Made by a program: the position numbers and the translations under genes. 64,000 nucleotides of DNA, taken from NCBI GenBank assembly GCA_965204915.1, contig OZ242023.1, positions 620,001 through 684,000 of the forward strand, in the 5' to 3' direction. The stretch comes from HK1 sp965204915 (GTDB lineage Bacteria; Pseudomonadota; Gammaproteobacteria; HK1). The stretch's first letter is position 1; every line of letters begins with the position of its first letter. Positions 40,990-50,062 of the stretch are shown here, piece by piece. The notes under the pieces were generated by a model. That model ran no database searches. It saw only the letters and a list, made by a program, of their open reading frames with translations, and had not been told where the DNA came from.

Positions 40990-41017
40990 GCCAGCAGACA
41001 GGGGCCAGCAGACAGGG
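40990..41017. repeat. Two tandem copies of a 14-bp unit
   Basis: GCCAGCAGACAGGG at 40990-41003 and 41004-41017, in the 201-bp convergent gap between the methyltransferase and HAD genes. Confidence 0.85.
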
Positions 41018-41154
41018 GCCCCGCCGGAGCGAGCCTCCCCGTTCGTCCACCCCGGTACGGGAACCGGGCGTTCGAGAGTGGCGGGAGCGCGGCCATCGGG
41101 CGTTCGTCCGCCCCGGTGCGTGCACCGCCCTTTCCGGACGGGCGGAGAGGGGGA

Positions 41155-41847
41155 TCATGCGGTGGTGACGATCCCCACCACGGCGTCACGATCCCTCAGA
41201 TCGGGAAACACTCGATCGGGAGCCGCCGCCCTCAGCTCGGAGAGGGACGATTCGCCGGTGGCCACCGCGACCGCCTTCGCCGCGATGGACCGCGCACATC
41301 GCACGTCCTCCGGCGTATCACCGATCACCGTGGTCAGTCCGGGTTTCGCCGAAAGCCGATGCTTTGCGCGCAGATACGCGTCGGCGGCGCCGAGCGCCTC
41401 GGCCGCGATGCCGCCGCGATCGACGTGGTGGTCACCGTACCCGCCGAAATCGAAGAACGAATCGATGCCGTAGCGCTCGAGCTTGAGCCGGGCGCCGGCC
41501 GCCACGTTGCCGGTCAGAATGCCCATGGCGACGTCCCTTCGTGCCCGGATCGCATGCAGCAGCGGCAGGACCCCCGGCAGCAGCCCTCCGCGGCGCGTGG
41601 AGAGCGACCGTTCGAGCCGTTGCAGGTAGCCGTGCCGGAAGCGCCGCCAGGTGTCGGGCCGATCTTCGATCCCGTGTTGCGCGAAGACCTCCCGCACGAT
41701 CGCCCGATCGCTGCGTCCTGCATAGGACATGTCGCCCCGGATGCGCTCGATGTCGAAATCGGCGCGAAACGTCTCGGCGAATGCCGCGCGTCCGGCTCCC
41801 CGGGTGTGGAGCAGGGTCGAATCGATGTCGAACAGGACCACGTACAT
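41155..41847 (-). CDS. HAD-superfamily phosphatase (phosphoglycolate-phosphatase-like)
   Basis: 230 residues. HAD motif I is LFDIDSTLLHT with D7 and D9; motif II GILTGNV; motif IV VIGDTPEDVRCA. The helical cap between residues 15 and 85 places it in subfamily I with Gph-like phosphatases. Substrate unknown; phosphoglycolate is only a family default. The ATG at 41847 is preferred over an upstream GTG (41862) because it directly precedes the first strand. Confidence 0.88.
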   Translation of the reverse strand: MYVVLFDIDSTLLHTRGAGRAAFAETFRADFDIERIRGDMSYAGRSDRAIVREVFAQHGIEDRPDTWRRFRHGYLQRLERSLSTRRGGLLPGVLPLLHAIRARRDVAMGILTGNVAAGARLKLERYGIDSFFDFGGYGDHHVDRGGIAAEALGAADAYLRAKHRLSAKPGLTTVIGDTPEDVRCARSIAAKAVAVATGESSLSELRAAAPDRVFPDLRDRDAVVGIVTTA

Positions 41848-42179
41848 GGCCGATCGCCGCACCGGGATGCCTGGCGGTCAACGCGACGCGCCCGGATAGC
41901 GTGCGGCCTCCTGGCCGCGAAGTCCATTCGCGACATGCTCCGCCTCCGGCCCCGCGGACGGGACGGATGCATGAAGCCCGACGGCGGGCGCGTCCCGCCG
42001 CATCCCGGCGCAGTCGTGTACACTCGCCGCCCTCCTGCGCCCGGCATGAATGGCGGTGGCGCCGATCGCGCCCCCGCGGCGGGAGACCGTGCCGGGCGCC
42101 GTCATTGCATCGAGCGGGCGCTCCGGTGTCCGGCCCGGGGAGCGGGCCGCGGGGAGGTCCGGGTTTCGGGATCAGGGCC

Positions 42180-43457
42180 ATGCGGGTCTATCTGGGACTG
42201 GGCTCGAACCTCGGGGATCGGCGGAGCCACCTCTCGCGGGCCGTCGATGCGCTCGAAGGACCCGGGCTGACCGTCACCCGGGTATCGCCGGTGGTGGAGT
42301 CACCCGCGCTTCTTCCCGACTCCGCGCCCTCGGACTGGAACCGGCCCTACCTCAACCTCGTGCTCGAATGCACGGCGCGGTGCTCCCCCGAGCAGCTTCG
42401 GATCCGGATCGACGAGATCCAGCGGGGGTTCGGACGGCACGGGGAATCGCACTGGTCGCCTCGCCCCATCGACGTCGACATCCTGCTGTGGGGACGCGAA
42501 CGCATCCGGACCGGGCGGTTGACCATTCCCCATCGCGACCTGACCTGCCGCAGCTTCGTGCTGGCGCCGCTGCTGGCGCTTCAGCCCCGGCTCACGATAC
42601 CGGGCCAGGGCGATCGAACGGCGCTCGATTGCTCGATTGCGCTCGGCCGGCACATCCCGTTGTGGATGGGCATCGTCAACGTCACCCCGGACTCGTTCTC
42701 CGACGGCGGCCGGTTCCTCGACCGGGCGCGGATCGAGCCCCACGTCGCGGCCATGGTGGAGGCCGGTGTGCACATCATCGACGTGGGGGGGGAATCGACC
42801 CGGCCCGGGGCCGCTCCGGTGGACCCCGCCTCGGAATGGTCCCGGGTCGGACCGGTGCTCGAAGGGCTGATCGAGCAGTGGGCGGGACGCCGGCTGCGGC
42901 CCCTGCTGAGCCTCGACACCCGCCACGCCGAGGTGGCGGAGAAGGGCCTGAACCTCGGGGTGGACATCATCAACGACGTCGGTGGACTGACCTCTCCGGC
43001 CATGGTCGCGCTGGCGAGGGACAGCGGGAAGGATTGGATCGCCATGCACCACGTGACGGTGCCGGCCGACCCGCAAGCCACGCTGCCCGCCGACCGGGAC
43101 CCGTACGAGGACGTCGAACGCTGGCTGCTGGCGCAGAAGGAGGCATGGGATGCGCAGGGTCTGGATCTCGGGCGCATCGTCTTCGACCCCGGGATCGGCT
43201 TCGGCAAGAACCGCCTGCAATCGTTGCGGCTGCTGAGACGCGCGGGCGAGTTCCGCCGCCACGGACTGCGCGTGCTCGTGGGCCACTCGCGCAAGTCCTT
43301 CATGAAGAGCTTCTCGGAAGGAGGCGGGACCGGCGACGATCTGGCGACCCTCGGCGCCTCTCTCAACCTGTGCGCCCAGGGTGTCGACGTCATCAGGGTC
43401 CACGACGTGCCGCTCCACACCTCCGCCTACCGCGGGTGGTCCCATCTGGCCGGCTGA
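42180..43457 (+). CDS. folKP: FolK-FolP fusion: HPPK plus dihydropteroate synthase
   Basis: 425 residues, two successive folate-pathway enzymes in one chain. Residues 1-155 are HPPK (VYLGLGSNLGDRRSHL, RPIDVDILLW at 96-104, IPHRDLTCRSFVLAPLL), which pyrophosphorylates 6-hydroxymethyl-dihydropterin. From residue 160 on is DHPS (MGIVNVTPDSFSDGG at 163-177, VGGESTRPGA, FDPGIGFGKN, VGHSRKSF), which joins that product to p-aminobenzoate. FolKP fusions are known in a few gammaproteobacteria. A usable start is ATG 42180; the longer open frame upstream is not conserved. uvrD starts 34 bp later. Confidence 0.95.
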   Translation: MRVYLGLGSNLGDRRSHLSRAVDALEGPGLTVTRVSPVVESPALLPDSAPSDWNRPYLNLVLECTARCSPEQLRIRIDEIQRGFGRHGESHWSPRPIDVDILLWGRERIRTGRLTIPHRDLTCRSFVLAPLLALQPRLTIPGQGDRTALDCSIALGRHIPLWMGIVNVTPDSFSDGGRFLDRARIEPHVAAMVEAGVHIIDVGGESTRPGAAPVDPASEWSRVGPVLEGLIEQWAGRRLRPLLSLDTRHAEVAEKGLNLGVDIINDVGGLTSPAMVALARDSGKDWIAMHHVTVPADPQATLPADRDPYEDVERWLLAQKEAWDAQGLDLGRIVFDPGIGFGKNRLQSLRLLRRAGEFRRHGLRVLVGHSRKSFMKSFSEGGGTGDDLATLGASLNLCAQGVDVIRVHDVPLHTSAYRGWSHLAG

Positions 43458-43491
43458 ATCCGGCGCCTTTCGGCTTCGGGCCGCATCTGCA

Positions 43492-45675
43492 ATGGACGTC
43501 ACCGACATCATCGCGCCCTTGAACGAGGCGCAGCGCGAAGCGGTCACCGCCCCTCCCGGGCACCTGCTCGTGCTCGCGGGCGCGGGCAGCGGCAAGACCC
43601 GGGTGCTGGTGCATCGCGTCGCATGGCTGCTGGCGACCCGCGACGCGACGCCTTTCGGCATCCTCGCGGTGACGTTCACCAACAAGGCCGCGGCGGAGAT
43701 GCGGAGCCGGATCGAGTCGATGCTGGGCCGGCCGGTGGGCGGCATGTGGGTCGGCACCTTCCACGGGCTTGCGCATCGGCTGCTGCGCGCGCACTGGCGC
43801 GATGCCGGCCTGCGGGAGGACTTCCAGATCCTCGACAGCGAGGATCAGCTCCGCTGCATCCGCCGGGTGTTGCGCGATCTCGACCTCGACGAGCAGCGCT
43901 GGCCGGCAAGGCAGGCGCAAGGATTCATCAATGCGCGCAAGGACGAGGGGCTTCGCGCCGAACACGTCGAGGACCGCGGCGAGCTCTGGCTGGAGCGCAT
44001 GATCCGCATCTATGCAACGTACCAGGAGACGTGCGAGCGCACCGGCGTCGTCGATTTCGCCGAGCTGCTGCTCCGGTGCCACGAGCTGTTCCGCGACCGC
44101 GACGACGTGCTCGCGCACTATCGGGAGCGGTTCCGCCATATCCTCGTCGACGAGTTCCAGGACACCAACACCATCCAGTACGCATGGCTGAGGCTGCTCG
44201 CGGGCCGCGAGAGCCGCCTGTGCTGCGTCGGCGACGACGATCAGTCGGTGTACGGCTGGCGCGGCGCCCGCATCGAGAACATCCTCCAGTTCCCCAGGGA
44301 TTTCGCGGACGTGGCGACGGTGCGCCTCGAACGGAACTACCGGTCGAGCGGCAACATCCTCGCCGCCGCGAACGCGCTCATCGCCAACAACCGGGGGCGC
44401 ATGGGCAAGAACCTGTGGACCGAGGACGGCGACGGGGAGCCGATCGAGGTCTACGCGGGATTCAACGACGTCGACGAGTCCCGGTTCATCGTCTCCCGCA
44501 TCGTGCAATGGGTCGCATCCGGGGGCCGCCGCGACGAGGTCGCGATCCTGTACCGGGTGAGCGCCCAGTCGCGGCTGCTGGAAGAGGCGTTGCTCGCCCA
44601 GGGCGTCGCCTACCGGGTCTACGGCGGCCTTCGCTTCTACGAACGCGCGGAGATCAAGAACGCCCTCGCCTACTGCCGCCTCGTCGCGAACCGCGACGAC
44701 GACGCCGCGTTCGAACGAGTCGTCAATCTGCCGCCCCGCGGGATCGGGGCGCGCACCGTGGACACGCTGCGCACCGAGACGAAGCAACGGGGAGGGTCGC
44801 TCTGGGCGACGGCGCACCGGGTGGTCGCCGAACGCGCGGTGGGCGCCCGTGCCGCCACCGCGTTGAGAGGCTTCATCGAGCTCGTCGAGACGCTCACGAG
44901 CGATTTCCGGGCCGGCACGTTGCAGGAGCAGGTCGAGACGGCGGTGGAGGGCAGCGGCCTGCTCGCGTACTACCGGCAGGAGAAGGTCGATCGTGCCCAG
45001 ACCCGGATCGAGAACCTCCATGAGCTCGTGGTCGCGGCGGGCCAGTTCGACTTCGGCGGCGAAGACCGGGATGCGCAAGACCCGCTGACCGCGTTCCTCT
45101 CCCATGCCGCCCTGGAGTCGGGCGAAGAGCAGGCGGCGGAGGGCGAGGACATGGTGAGCCTCATGACCCTGCACTCGGCGAAGGGGCTGGAGTTCCCCGT
45201 CATCTTCATCTGCGGGATGGAAGAGGGGCTCTTCCCGCACGACCGCAGCAGCGAAGACCCGGGAAAGATCGAGGAGGAGCGGCGGCTGTGCTACGTGGGA
45301 ATGACCCGCGCGAAACGCAGGCTGTGCCTGTCCTACGCGGAGTCGCGACGACTGTACGGCGGCTCCGAACGATACTCGACGCCCTCGCGCTTCCTGCGCG
45401 AGCTGCCTCCCGAGCGGGTCCGGGAAGTGCGCCTGCGTGGAACGGTGTCACGCCCCGTCATGCGGGCTGCGCCCGAGCGTCGCGGCGGCTCGGAGCCGAT
45501 CCGCGACGAGTCGGACGGACTGCGCCTCGGACAGCGGGTCCGGCACTCGAGGTTCGGCGAAGGCGTCGTGTTGACGTACGAAGGGCAGGGAGCCCACGCC
45601 CGCGTGCAGGTCAATTTCGAGGCCGCGGGCAGCAAGTGGCTGGTCGTCGCCTATGCGAACCTGGTACCGGTTTGA
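43492..45675 (+). CDS. uvrD: UvrD, DNA helicase II
   Basis: 727 residues (E. coli 720). SF1A 3'-5' helicase for mismatch and nucleotide-excision repair. Walker A GAGSGKT (30-36), DEFQD (220-224), GDDDQSVYGWRGA, MTLHSAKGLEFPVIF and VGMTRAKRRL are in order. The C-terminal Tudor-like tail (LGQRVRHSRFGEGVVLTYEG) distinguishes UvrD from Rep. The ATG at 43492 fits the family start (DIIAPLNEAQREAV). It is codirectional with folKP and convergent with the cytochrome gene. Confidence 0.96.
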   Translation: MDVTDIIAPLNEAQREAVTAPPGHLLVLAGAGSGKTRVLVHRVAWLLATRDATPFGILAVTFTNKAAAEMRSRIESMLGRPVGGMWVGTFHGLAHRLLRAHWRDAGLREDFQILDSEDQLRCIRRVLRDLDLDEQRWPARQAQGFINARKDEGLRAEHVEDRGELWLERMIRIYATYQETCERTGVVDFAELLLRCHELFRDRDDVLAHYRERFRHILVDEFQDTNTIQYAWLRLLAGRESRLCCVGDDDQSVYGWRGARIENILQFPRDFADVATVRLERNYRSSGNILAAANALIANNRGRMGKNLWTEDGDGEPIEVYAGFNDVDESRFIVSRIVQWVASGGRRDEVAILYRVSAQSRLLEEALLAQGVAYRVYGGLRFYERAEIKNALAYCRLVANRDDDAAFERVVNLPPRGIGARTVDTLRTETKQRGGSLWATAHRVVAERAVGARAATALRGFIELVETLTSDFRAGTLQEQVETAVEGSGLLAYYRQEKVDRAQTRIENLHELVVAAGQFDFGGEDRDAQDPLTAFLSHAALESGEEQAAEGEDMVSLMTLHSAKGLEFPVIFICGMEEGLFPHDRSSEDPGKIEEERRLCYVGMTRAKRRLCLSYAESRRLYGGSERYSTPSRFLRELPPERVREVRLRGTVSRPVMRAAPERRGGSEPIRDESDGLRLGQRVRHSRFGEGVVLTYEGQGAHARVQVNFEAAGSKWLVVAYANLVPV

Positions 45676-45740
45676 GCCGTGGGATTCGGCATCCGTGACG
45701 GCCGCCGCCGACGGCCGCCGCGGCCCCGGTGCACGTGGAG

Positions 45741-45775
45741 ACGGGCGGGCCGGGTCGCATGGACCCGCCCGCCGT
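45741..45775. terminator. GC-rich hairpin between convergent uvrD and cytochrome genes
   Basis: ACGGGCGGG-CC-GGGTC pairs with GACCC-G-CCCGCCGT around the loop GCATG. A symmetrical stem between convergent genes would suit a bidirectional terminator, but there is no T run. Confidence 0.45.
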
Positions 45776-45898
45776 TCCCGCCGGGTGCGGGGAGACCCGA
45801 AGAGCCGCCGGGAATGGGCATTCCCGCGATCGGAGCCGGCGTGACGCTGCGCCATGACGGCGCGTGCCGGGGCGTTGGCGGGCGCTGCGGCGGTATGG

Positions 45899-46495
45899 CT
45901 AGCCGCCGACCGACACCCCCGCCTGGTCGAGCATGAACCCGATGGCGTTGCGCAGCTCGTCCTCGTTCAGGTGTGCGAAGCCGCCTTTCGGGGGCATCGC
46001 CCCCTTGCCGTCGATGACGGACCGGAGGAGTCCCGCCATGCCCTGGCCGAGCCGCGGCTCCCAGACGGCCGGATCGTCGAGCTTCGGCGCCTCCGCCACA
46101 CCGGTCATGTGGCAGGCGAAGCAAGCGCTCTGGTAGACCTTCTCCCCCGCCGCGACGTCGATGGCGCCAGCGGGGGCCTGGCCGGCGGAGCTCGCCGCGG
46201 TGGTGTCCGGGGCCGGCGCCGTCCCGCTTTCCGATACCTCGGTCTGCGCAGTGCTCGCGGCCACGGCGGCCGACGTGGCCGGTGCGGGCGCCTGCGTCTG
46301 CGCGGCGGGGTCGCCGATACGCGACCGGCCCATGGGCGCGATCCTTGCGGCCACGGCGTCCGGGTCGCTGTACATCTTCGCGTGCGCCCGCCCTCCGATC
46401 ACGTTCGCCACGAAGTACATGGCGAATCCGAACACCGTCAGAAGAATCAACACCACGCCGAACTGGCGCCAGAAAACATCGTCGGACTTGCTCAC
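45899..46495 (-). CDS. Membrane-anchored c-type cytochrome (cytochrome c5-like)
   Basis: 198 residues. One N-terminal membrane segment (about 10-31, FGVVLILLTVFGFAMYFVA) serves as anchor. An Ala/Thr-rich linker (60-115) leads to a class I cytochrome c domain with the heme site CFACH (125-129) and distal Met167 in GAMPPKGG. It should carry electrons on the periplasmic face, for instance to a terminal oxidase. Start GTG 46493-46495 has GGAGG five bases upstream. Cytochrome c5-type proteins with this linker are common in gammaproteobacteria. Confidence 0.9.
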   Translation of the reverse strand: MSKSDDVFWRQFGVVLILLTVFGFAMYFVANVIGGRAHAKMYSDPDAVAARIAPMGRSRIGDPAAQTQAPAPATSAAVAASTAQTEVSESGTAPAPDTTAASSAGQAPAGAIDVAAGEKVYQSACFACHMTGVAEAPKLDDPAVWEPRLGQGMAGLLRSVIDGKGAMPPKGGFAHLNEDELRNAIGFMLDQAGVSVGG

Positions 46496-46620
46496 GTAAG
46501 CCTCCGGAGTCGTGCCGCACCCACCCGGATATGGTTGCAGAAGGTTCCGGTCCGGGACAAGTGGGAGAATCGTCCAAACCGTGTCTGCGAGAAGCAGTTC
46601 CCCGGCCATGCAGGAGCTCG

Positions 46621-46791
46621 ACCGGAATCGTTTCACACTACCGCCACAGGGGCGCGGGAGGCCCGCGCGACCTCGAAGCCGCGGTGGAGTACTACGAGAT
46701 GGCGGTGTCGAGCGAGAACGTGGCGGAGGCGCCCGGGATCCGGGACTGGGCGATTTCGAGCCTCCCGGAGGCCGTCGTCGTCGGGACCTTA
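46621..46791 (+). pseudogene. Coding-like remnant of an unknown gene
   Basis: Between the cytochrome and glycosyltransferase genes, one plus-strand frame from about 46657 to 46788 ends nearly every codon in G or C and reads like protein: GPRDLEAAVEYYEMAV, then SSENVAEAPGIRDWAISSLP and EAVVVGTL. No start codon with SD is visible, and beyond 46791 the frame lies antisense to the glycosyltransferase. It may be a decayed gene fragment. No family is recognised; a chance frame cannot be excluded. Confidence 0.35.
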
Positions 46792-48333
46792 TCCGTCGTG
46801 TATCCGGACCGGCAGGCCGGCGATCCTCCTCCTGCCCACCGCGGCCAGCCATTTCAGGAACGACCATGCCTCCCCCGGGCTGCGAACCTCCCGCATCCGG
46901 TCGAGCAGGCGTTCCCACTCCGCGGGACAGCCTGCCGGATGCGCTGCGCCGGCGCCGCGCACCGGCCCGGCCGCCTTCATTTGCAGCGCCCTGGCGGGGA
47001 TGGTGCGCGCCTCGCCGAAGTCGGCGGGGTTCTTCCCCGTGCGACGCGCCCGATGAAGCGCCCAGGTGCGGGTGATCGAAACCGTGGCGCCGTCGGGCAG
47101 TCGCGCGGTCGCGGTGACCGCATCCCCCAGCCCGGCGCGCAGACGGTGCACCAGGTCCCTGTTGAACGCGGCGGCGGGAAGCGTGACGTGGAAGGGCGAC
47201 ACCGGATGGTCGTCGAGGGCGGAGCCGGTGGAGCCGGTGCGCACCCGCGGGTCCGGGCCGAACGTCTCCCGGAGCCACTCCATGCGCCCATCGTCGTCCT
47301 TCGTGCGGGCTTCGATCCCTTCGATCCTCACCACCAGGTCATGCTCGCGGTCGGCCAGGATGGCCATGACGGTCTCGAGGAGCCGGTCGGTGGATCCGCG
47401 TCTCCCGTCGATGGTCACCACGACCCGAGGCACCGTGAAGATGCGGCCGGGCCGGTTGCCGCGCAGCCCGCGGTGGGCGATCAGGTGGGCAATTTTCGCG
47501 CGCTGTATCCGAAGGCTCCGATCCTTGGCCTCCCGGCCCTCGTCCAGGCGGCCCTGGTGCCAGGCGAAGGCATCCCGGACGGGCACCAGCAACCCGCCCC
47601 GGGTGTAGGCCCGCCAGCCGAGCTCGATCTCTTCCATCCCCCATCGCGTGAACGATTCGTCGTGTCCGCCCACCGACCGGTAGAAGTCCTTGCCGATCCC
47701 GAAGTTTCCCCCGGCCACCACCCTGAACGGATCGTCGGCCCGCGACGTCAGATCGTTGGTTCTGATCAGATGGCCCTCGCCGGGGCGCGGGTCTGCCGGC
47801 CGGTCCGAGAGCAGCTCCTGCAACGACCCCGGCCGGCGCCTGATCGTGTCCGCGTCGATGCCGTCCATCGCCACGTCGGCGTAGGACGCGACGGTGACGG
47901 CGTCGGAGACGGCGTGATGCCACCGGGCATGGGCCGCGATCCAGTTGCGCTCCACCAGGACGTCGCTGTCGAGAAAGAGCAGGACGTCGTGGGCGGCCGC
48001 GCGGGCGCCGGTGTTGCGCGCCCGGGCGAGTCCGAACCCGCGGCGCTCCTGGCGCACCACCTTCACGTCGAGCGGCGTCGGCGGGGGCCGGAGCGGGGGC
48101 TCCGACCCGTCGTCCACGATCACCACCTCGAACCGATCCCGCGGGCAGGTCTGGCCTTCCAGCGCCGCCAGGGTCATCGCCAGCGTCTCGGGGGGCGTCT
48201 GCCAGGAGGGGATGACCACGCTGACCGGCAGGGTGGGCGTGAACGTCTCCAGCGGCTCCACCGCCACCTGGCGCCAGTCGTTGTACTGCACGGTGGCCGG
48301 TTCCGGTTTCGCCGTCCTTCCCATGAACGCCAT
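46789..48333 (-). CDS. Glycosyltransferase family 2 protein
   Basis: 514 residues. A GT-A domain with PVSVVIPSWQTPPETLAMTL (about 36-55), EVVIVDDGSEPP, the donor-site ARNTGARAAAHDVLLFLDSD (DxD-like LDSDV) and a late acceptor-side WGMEEIELGWRAY. The last ~220 residues form a second domain without a clear family. The sugar and acceptor are unknown. ATG 48333 is preferred over the preceding GTG. It lies upstream of nothing on its strand except the cytochrome, and downstream of a second glycosyltransferase (48458-49966), both transcribed leftwards. Confidence 0.85.
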   Translation of the reverse strand: MAFMGRTAKPEPATVQYNDWRQVAVEPLETFTPTLPVSVVIPSWQTPPETLAMTLAALEGQTCPRDRFEVVIVDDGSEPPLRPPPTPLDVKVVRQERRGFGLARARNTGARAAAHDVLLFLDSDVLVERNWIAAHARWHHAVSDAVTVASYADVAMDGIDADTIRRRPGSLQELLSDRPADPRPGEGHLIRTNDLTSRADDPFRVVAGGNFGIGKDFYRSVGGHDESFTRWGMEEIELGWRAYTRGGLLVPVRDAFAWHQGRLDEGREAKDRSLRIQRAKIAHLIAHRGLRGNRPGRIFTVPRVVVTIDGRRGSTDRLLETVMAILADREHDLVVRIEGIEARTKDDDGRMEWLRETFGPDPRVRTGSTGSALDDHPVSPFHVTLPAAAFNRDLVHRLRAGLGDAVTATARLPDGATVSITRTWALHRARRTGKNPADFGEARTIPARALQMKAAGPVRGAGAAHPAGCPAEWERLLDRMREVRSPGEAWSFLKWLAAVGRRRIAGLPVRIHDG

Positions 48334-48457
48334 CACACCACGTTGCCCGCCCGAGCACGGCCGCCGCCGTCCCGACGGAGCCGGATTGGATCAGTGTAGC
48401 ATTCGGCAACCGCTCCGCTGCCGGGGTCCCGCTACTCCCGCGCGTCTTCCACCTCCC

Positions 48458-49966
48458 TCATGCACGACGGGACGGAAGCCCGGAAGCGCCTCGGGGCGGG
48501 GCCGGTGCGGGATACGGCATGACGGGAGCCTGGATGCCGGCCCGGCCCGGCTGGAGCCCGGGCCAGACGCGGTGGGCTCCGGCGAGCAGGGAGGCGTCGC
48601 TCACCTCCTCCGTATTCCAGGTATGGCGGTAGCCGTGGCGGACCAGCATGAATCCGGCGCCACTGGTGTGGTACACGCATCCGCGGGCTCGAAGCGTATC
48701 CTCGGCCAAGGCCACGTCGACGCCTCCCGGCAGATTGCGCCAGCCGCCGGCCCGGTCGAGGTCGTTGCGGGAAATCAACAGCGCTCCGCCGCCCGGGCTC
48801 GCCGTCCGGTAGCGCTCGCAGCCTTCGTAGCGCCGGTGGATGGTGCGGTCCGACGCCGCCAGATAGATGAACTCCAGCGACTTGCCCACCAACTGCGCGC
48901 CCGAGTACTCCCGCGCCAGCACCAGATCCCAGATGTGTTCCGCGCCGTACATGTCGTCATCGTCCATCTTGGCCAGCAGCGTTCCGCCGGATGCTTCCGT
49001 CGCGGCGTTGAGCACCGCGCCGAGGGGCTCGTCGGCGGGCGCCCGTAGCACCCTTGCCGGATGCGGCAGCTCCGCAACCCGCTCCTCGACCCCGGTGAAG
49101 CCTTCGCCGTGCAGCGCCAGCACCAGCTCCACCTCCGGATAGTCCTGTCTCGCCACGTTGGCAAGCGCCCACGACAGGAAGCGGGGCCGTCTGGTGGCCA
49201 GCAGGATGGACACCGGAGGAAACCGCTCTTCCCCCATGCGGCGGGCACGCGCCCATGACGAATGCTCCCGTAGAGCCGCACGGCACATCCTGACGCCAAG
49301 CAGCTCGCGGGCGGCGGCGTCCAGGCTCCGCACGTCGGTGGTCATCAGCCGGTGGAGGTCGCCGCCGAGCAGGGGCCGCAGCCGTTGGCCGCCGTCCGCC
49401 AGATGCACCAGCGCACCCGACGCGGCCAGGCGGATCAGCTCGCCGGCGCACGTGGCGGCATCCGCGTGGACCGCCCGTACGTCCTTCGGATGGTGGATGC
49501 GGCGCAGCCGCCGCAAGCTGCGCCGGAGAACGACACGTCCGAACTCGGCGCCGGACGGCAGCCACCCGACCGGCCCCGGCGCCGCCACCTCGCCGCCGGC
49601 TTCGCGCCGCCGTCCGATAGGCCGCCGTCCAATAGGGTTGTAGCCCAGGAGGTCGAAGGCGGGCGCCGATGCATCCGGCGGCCCACCTGCCCGCCGCGGC
49701 CCGGCCCGTATCCACCAGCTCCGCATCGCGCTACGCAGATGCCACCAGGCCACCCGCAGCTTCCTGGTGCTCCGCTGCCGAACGAAGCCCGGCAAGCGCC
49801 GGAGAGACGGCGTTCCGTCAGAGCGCCAAGCGGCCCATGCCCGGTCGAGCAATCGCGGGAACGGCATCGTGAACGTCTTCGTCAGCATCGGCTCCGGGGA
49901 GCTGCGGCGAGATTGACGGGGGTCGGAGACGGCCGGACGGCCCATCCGCGCCGCGAGCCGATCCAT
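48458..49966 (-). CDS. Second glycosyltransferase with GT2-like domain and unusual N-terminal half
   Basis: 502 residues. The GT-A domain lies in the C-terminal half: PPVSILLATRRPRFLSWALA (near 250), ARQDYPEVELVLALHG, LLAKMDDDDMYGAEHIWDL (DxD-like MDDDD) and GGVDVALAEDTL. The first ~240 residues are Arg-rich and not recognised; they include a small internal duplication (PIGRRPIGRRR). ATG 49888, with CGGAG just before it, is an alternative start that removes 26 residues. Together with the other glycosyltransferase it may decorate a surface glycan or a small product; a RiPP-type precursor begins 640 bp away on the opposite strand. Confidence 0.75.
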   Translation of the reverse strand: MDRLAARMGRPAVSDPRQSRRSSPEPMLTKTFTMPFPRLLDRAWAAWRSDGTPSLRRLPGFVRQRSTRKLRVAWWHLRSAMRSWWIRAGPRRAGGPPDASAPAFDLLGYNPIGRRPIGRRREAGGEVAAPGPVGWLPSGAEFGRVVLRRSLRRLRRIHHPKDVRAVHADAATCAGELIRLAASGALVHLADGGQRLRPLLGGDLHRLMTTDVRSLDAAARELLGVRMCRAALREHSSWARARRMGEERFPPVSILLATRRPRFLSWALANVARQDYPEVELVLALHGEGFTGVEERVAELPHPARVLRAPADEPLGAVLNAATEASGGTLLAKMDDDDMYGAEHIWDLVLAREYSGAQLVGKSLEFIYLAASDRTIHRRYEGCERYRTASPGGGALLISRNDLDRAGGWRNLPGGVDVALAEDTLRARGCVYHTSGAGFMLVRHGYRHTWNTEEVSDASLLAGAHRVWPGLQPGRAGIQAPVMPYPAPAPPRGASGLPSRRA

Positions 49967-50062
49967 GGTACCCCACGATCCGTTTCAGCCCTTCGCGGAG
50001 GGTCGCCTCGGGACCCTTCGATTGCCGCCGGCGTCGAGGTTCGGCCTCTTGCCGATGCAATC

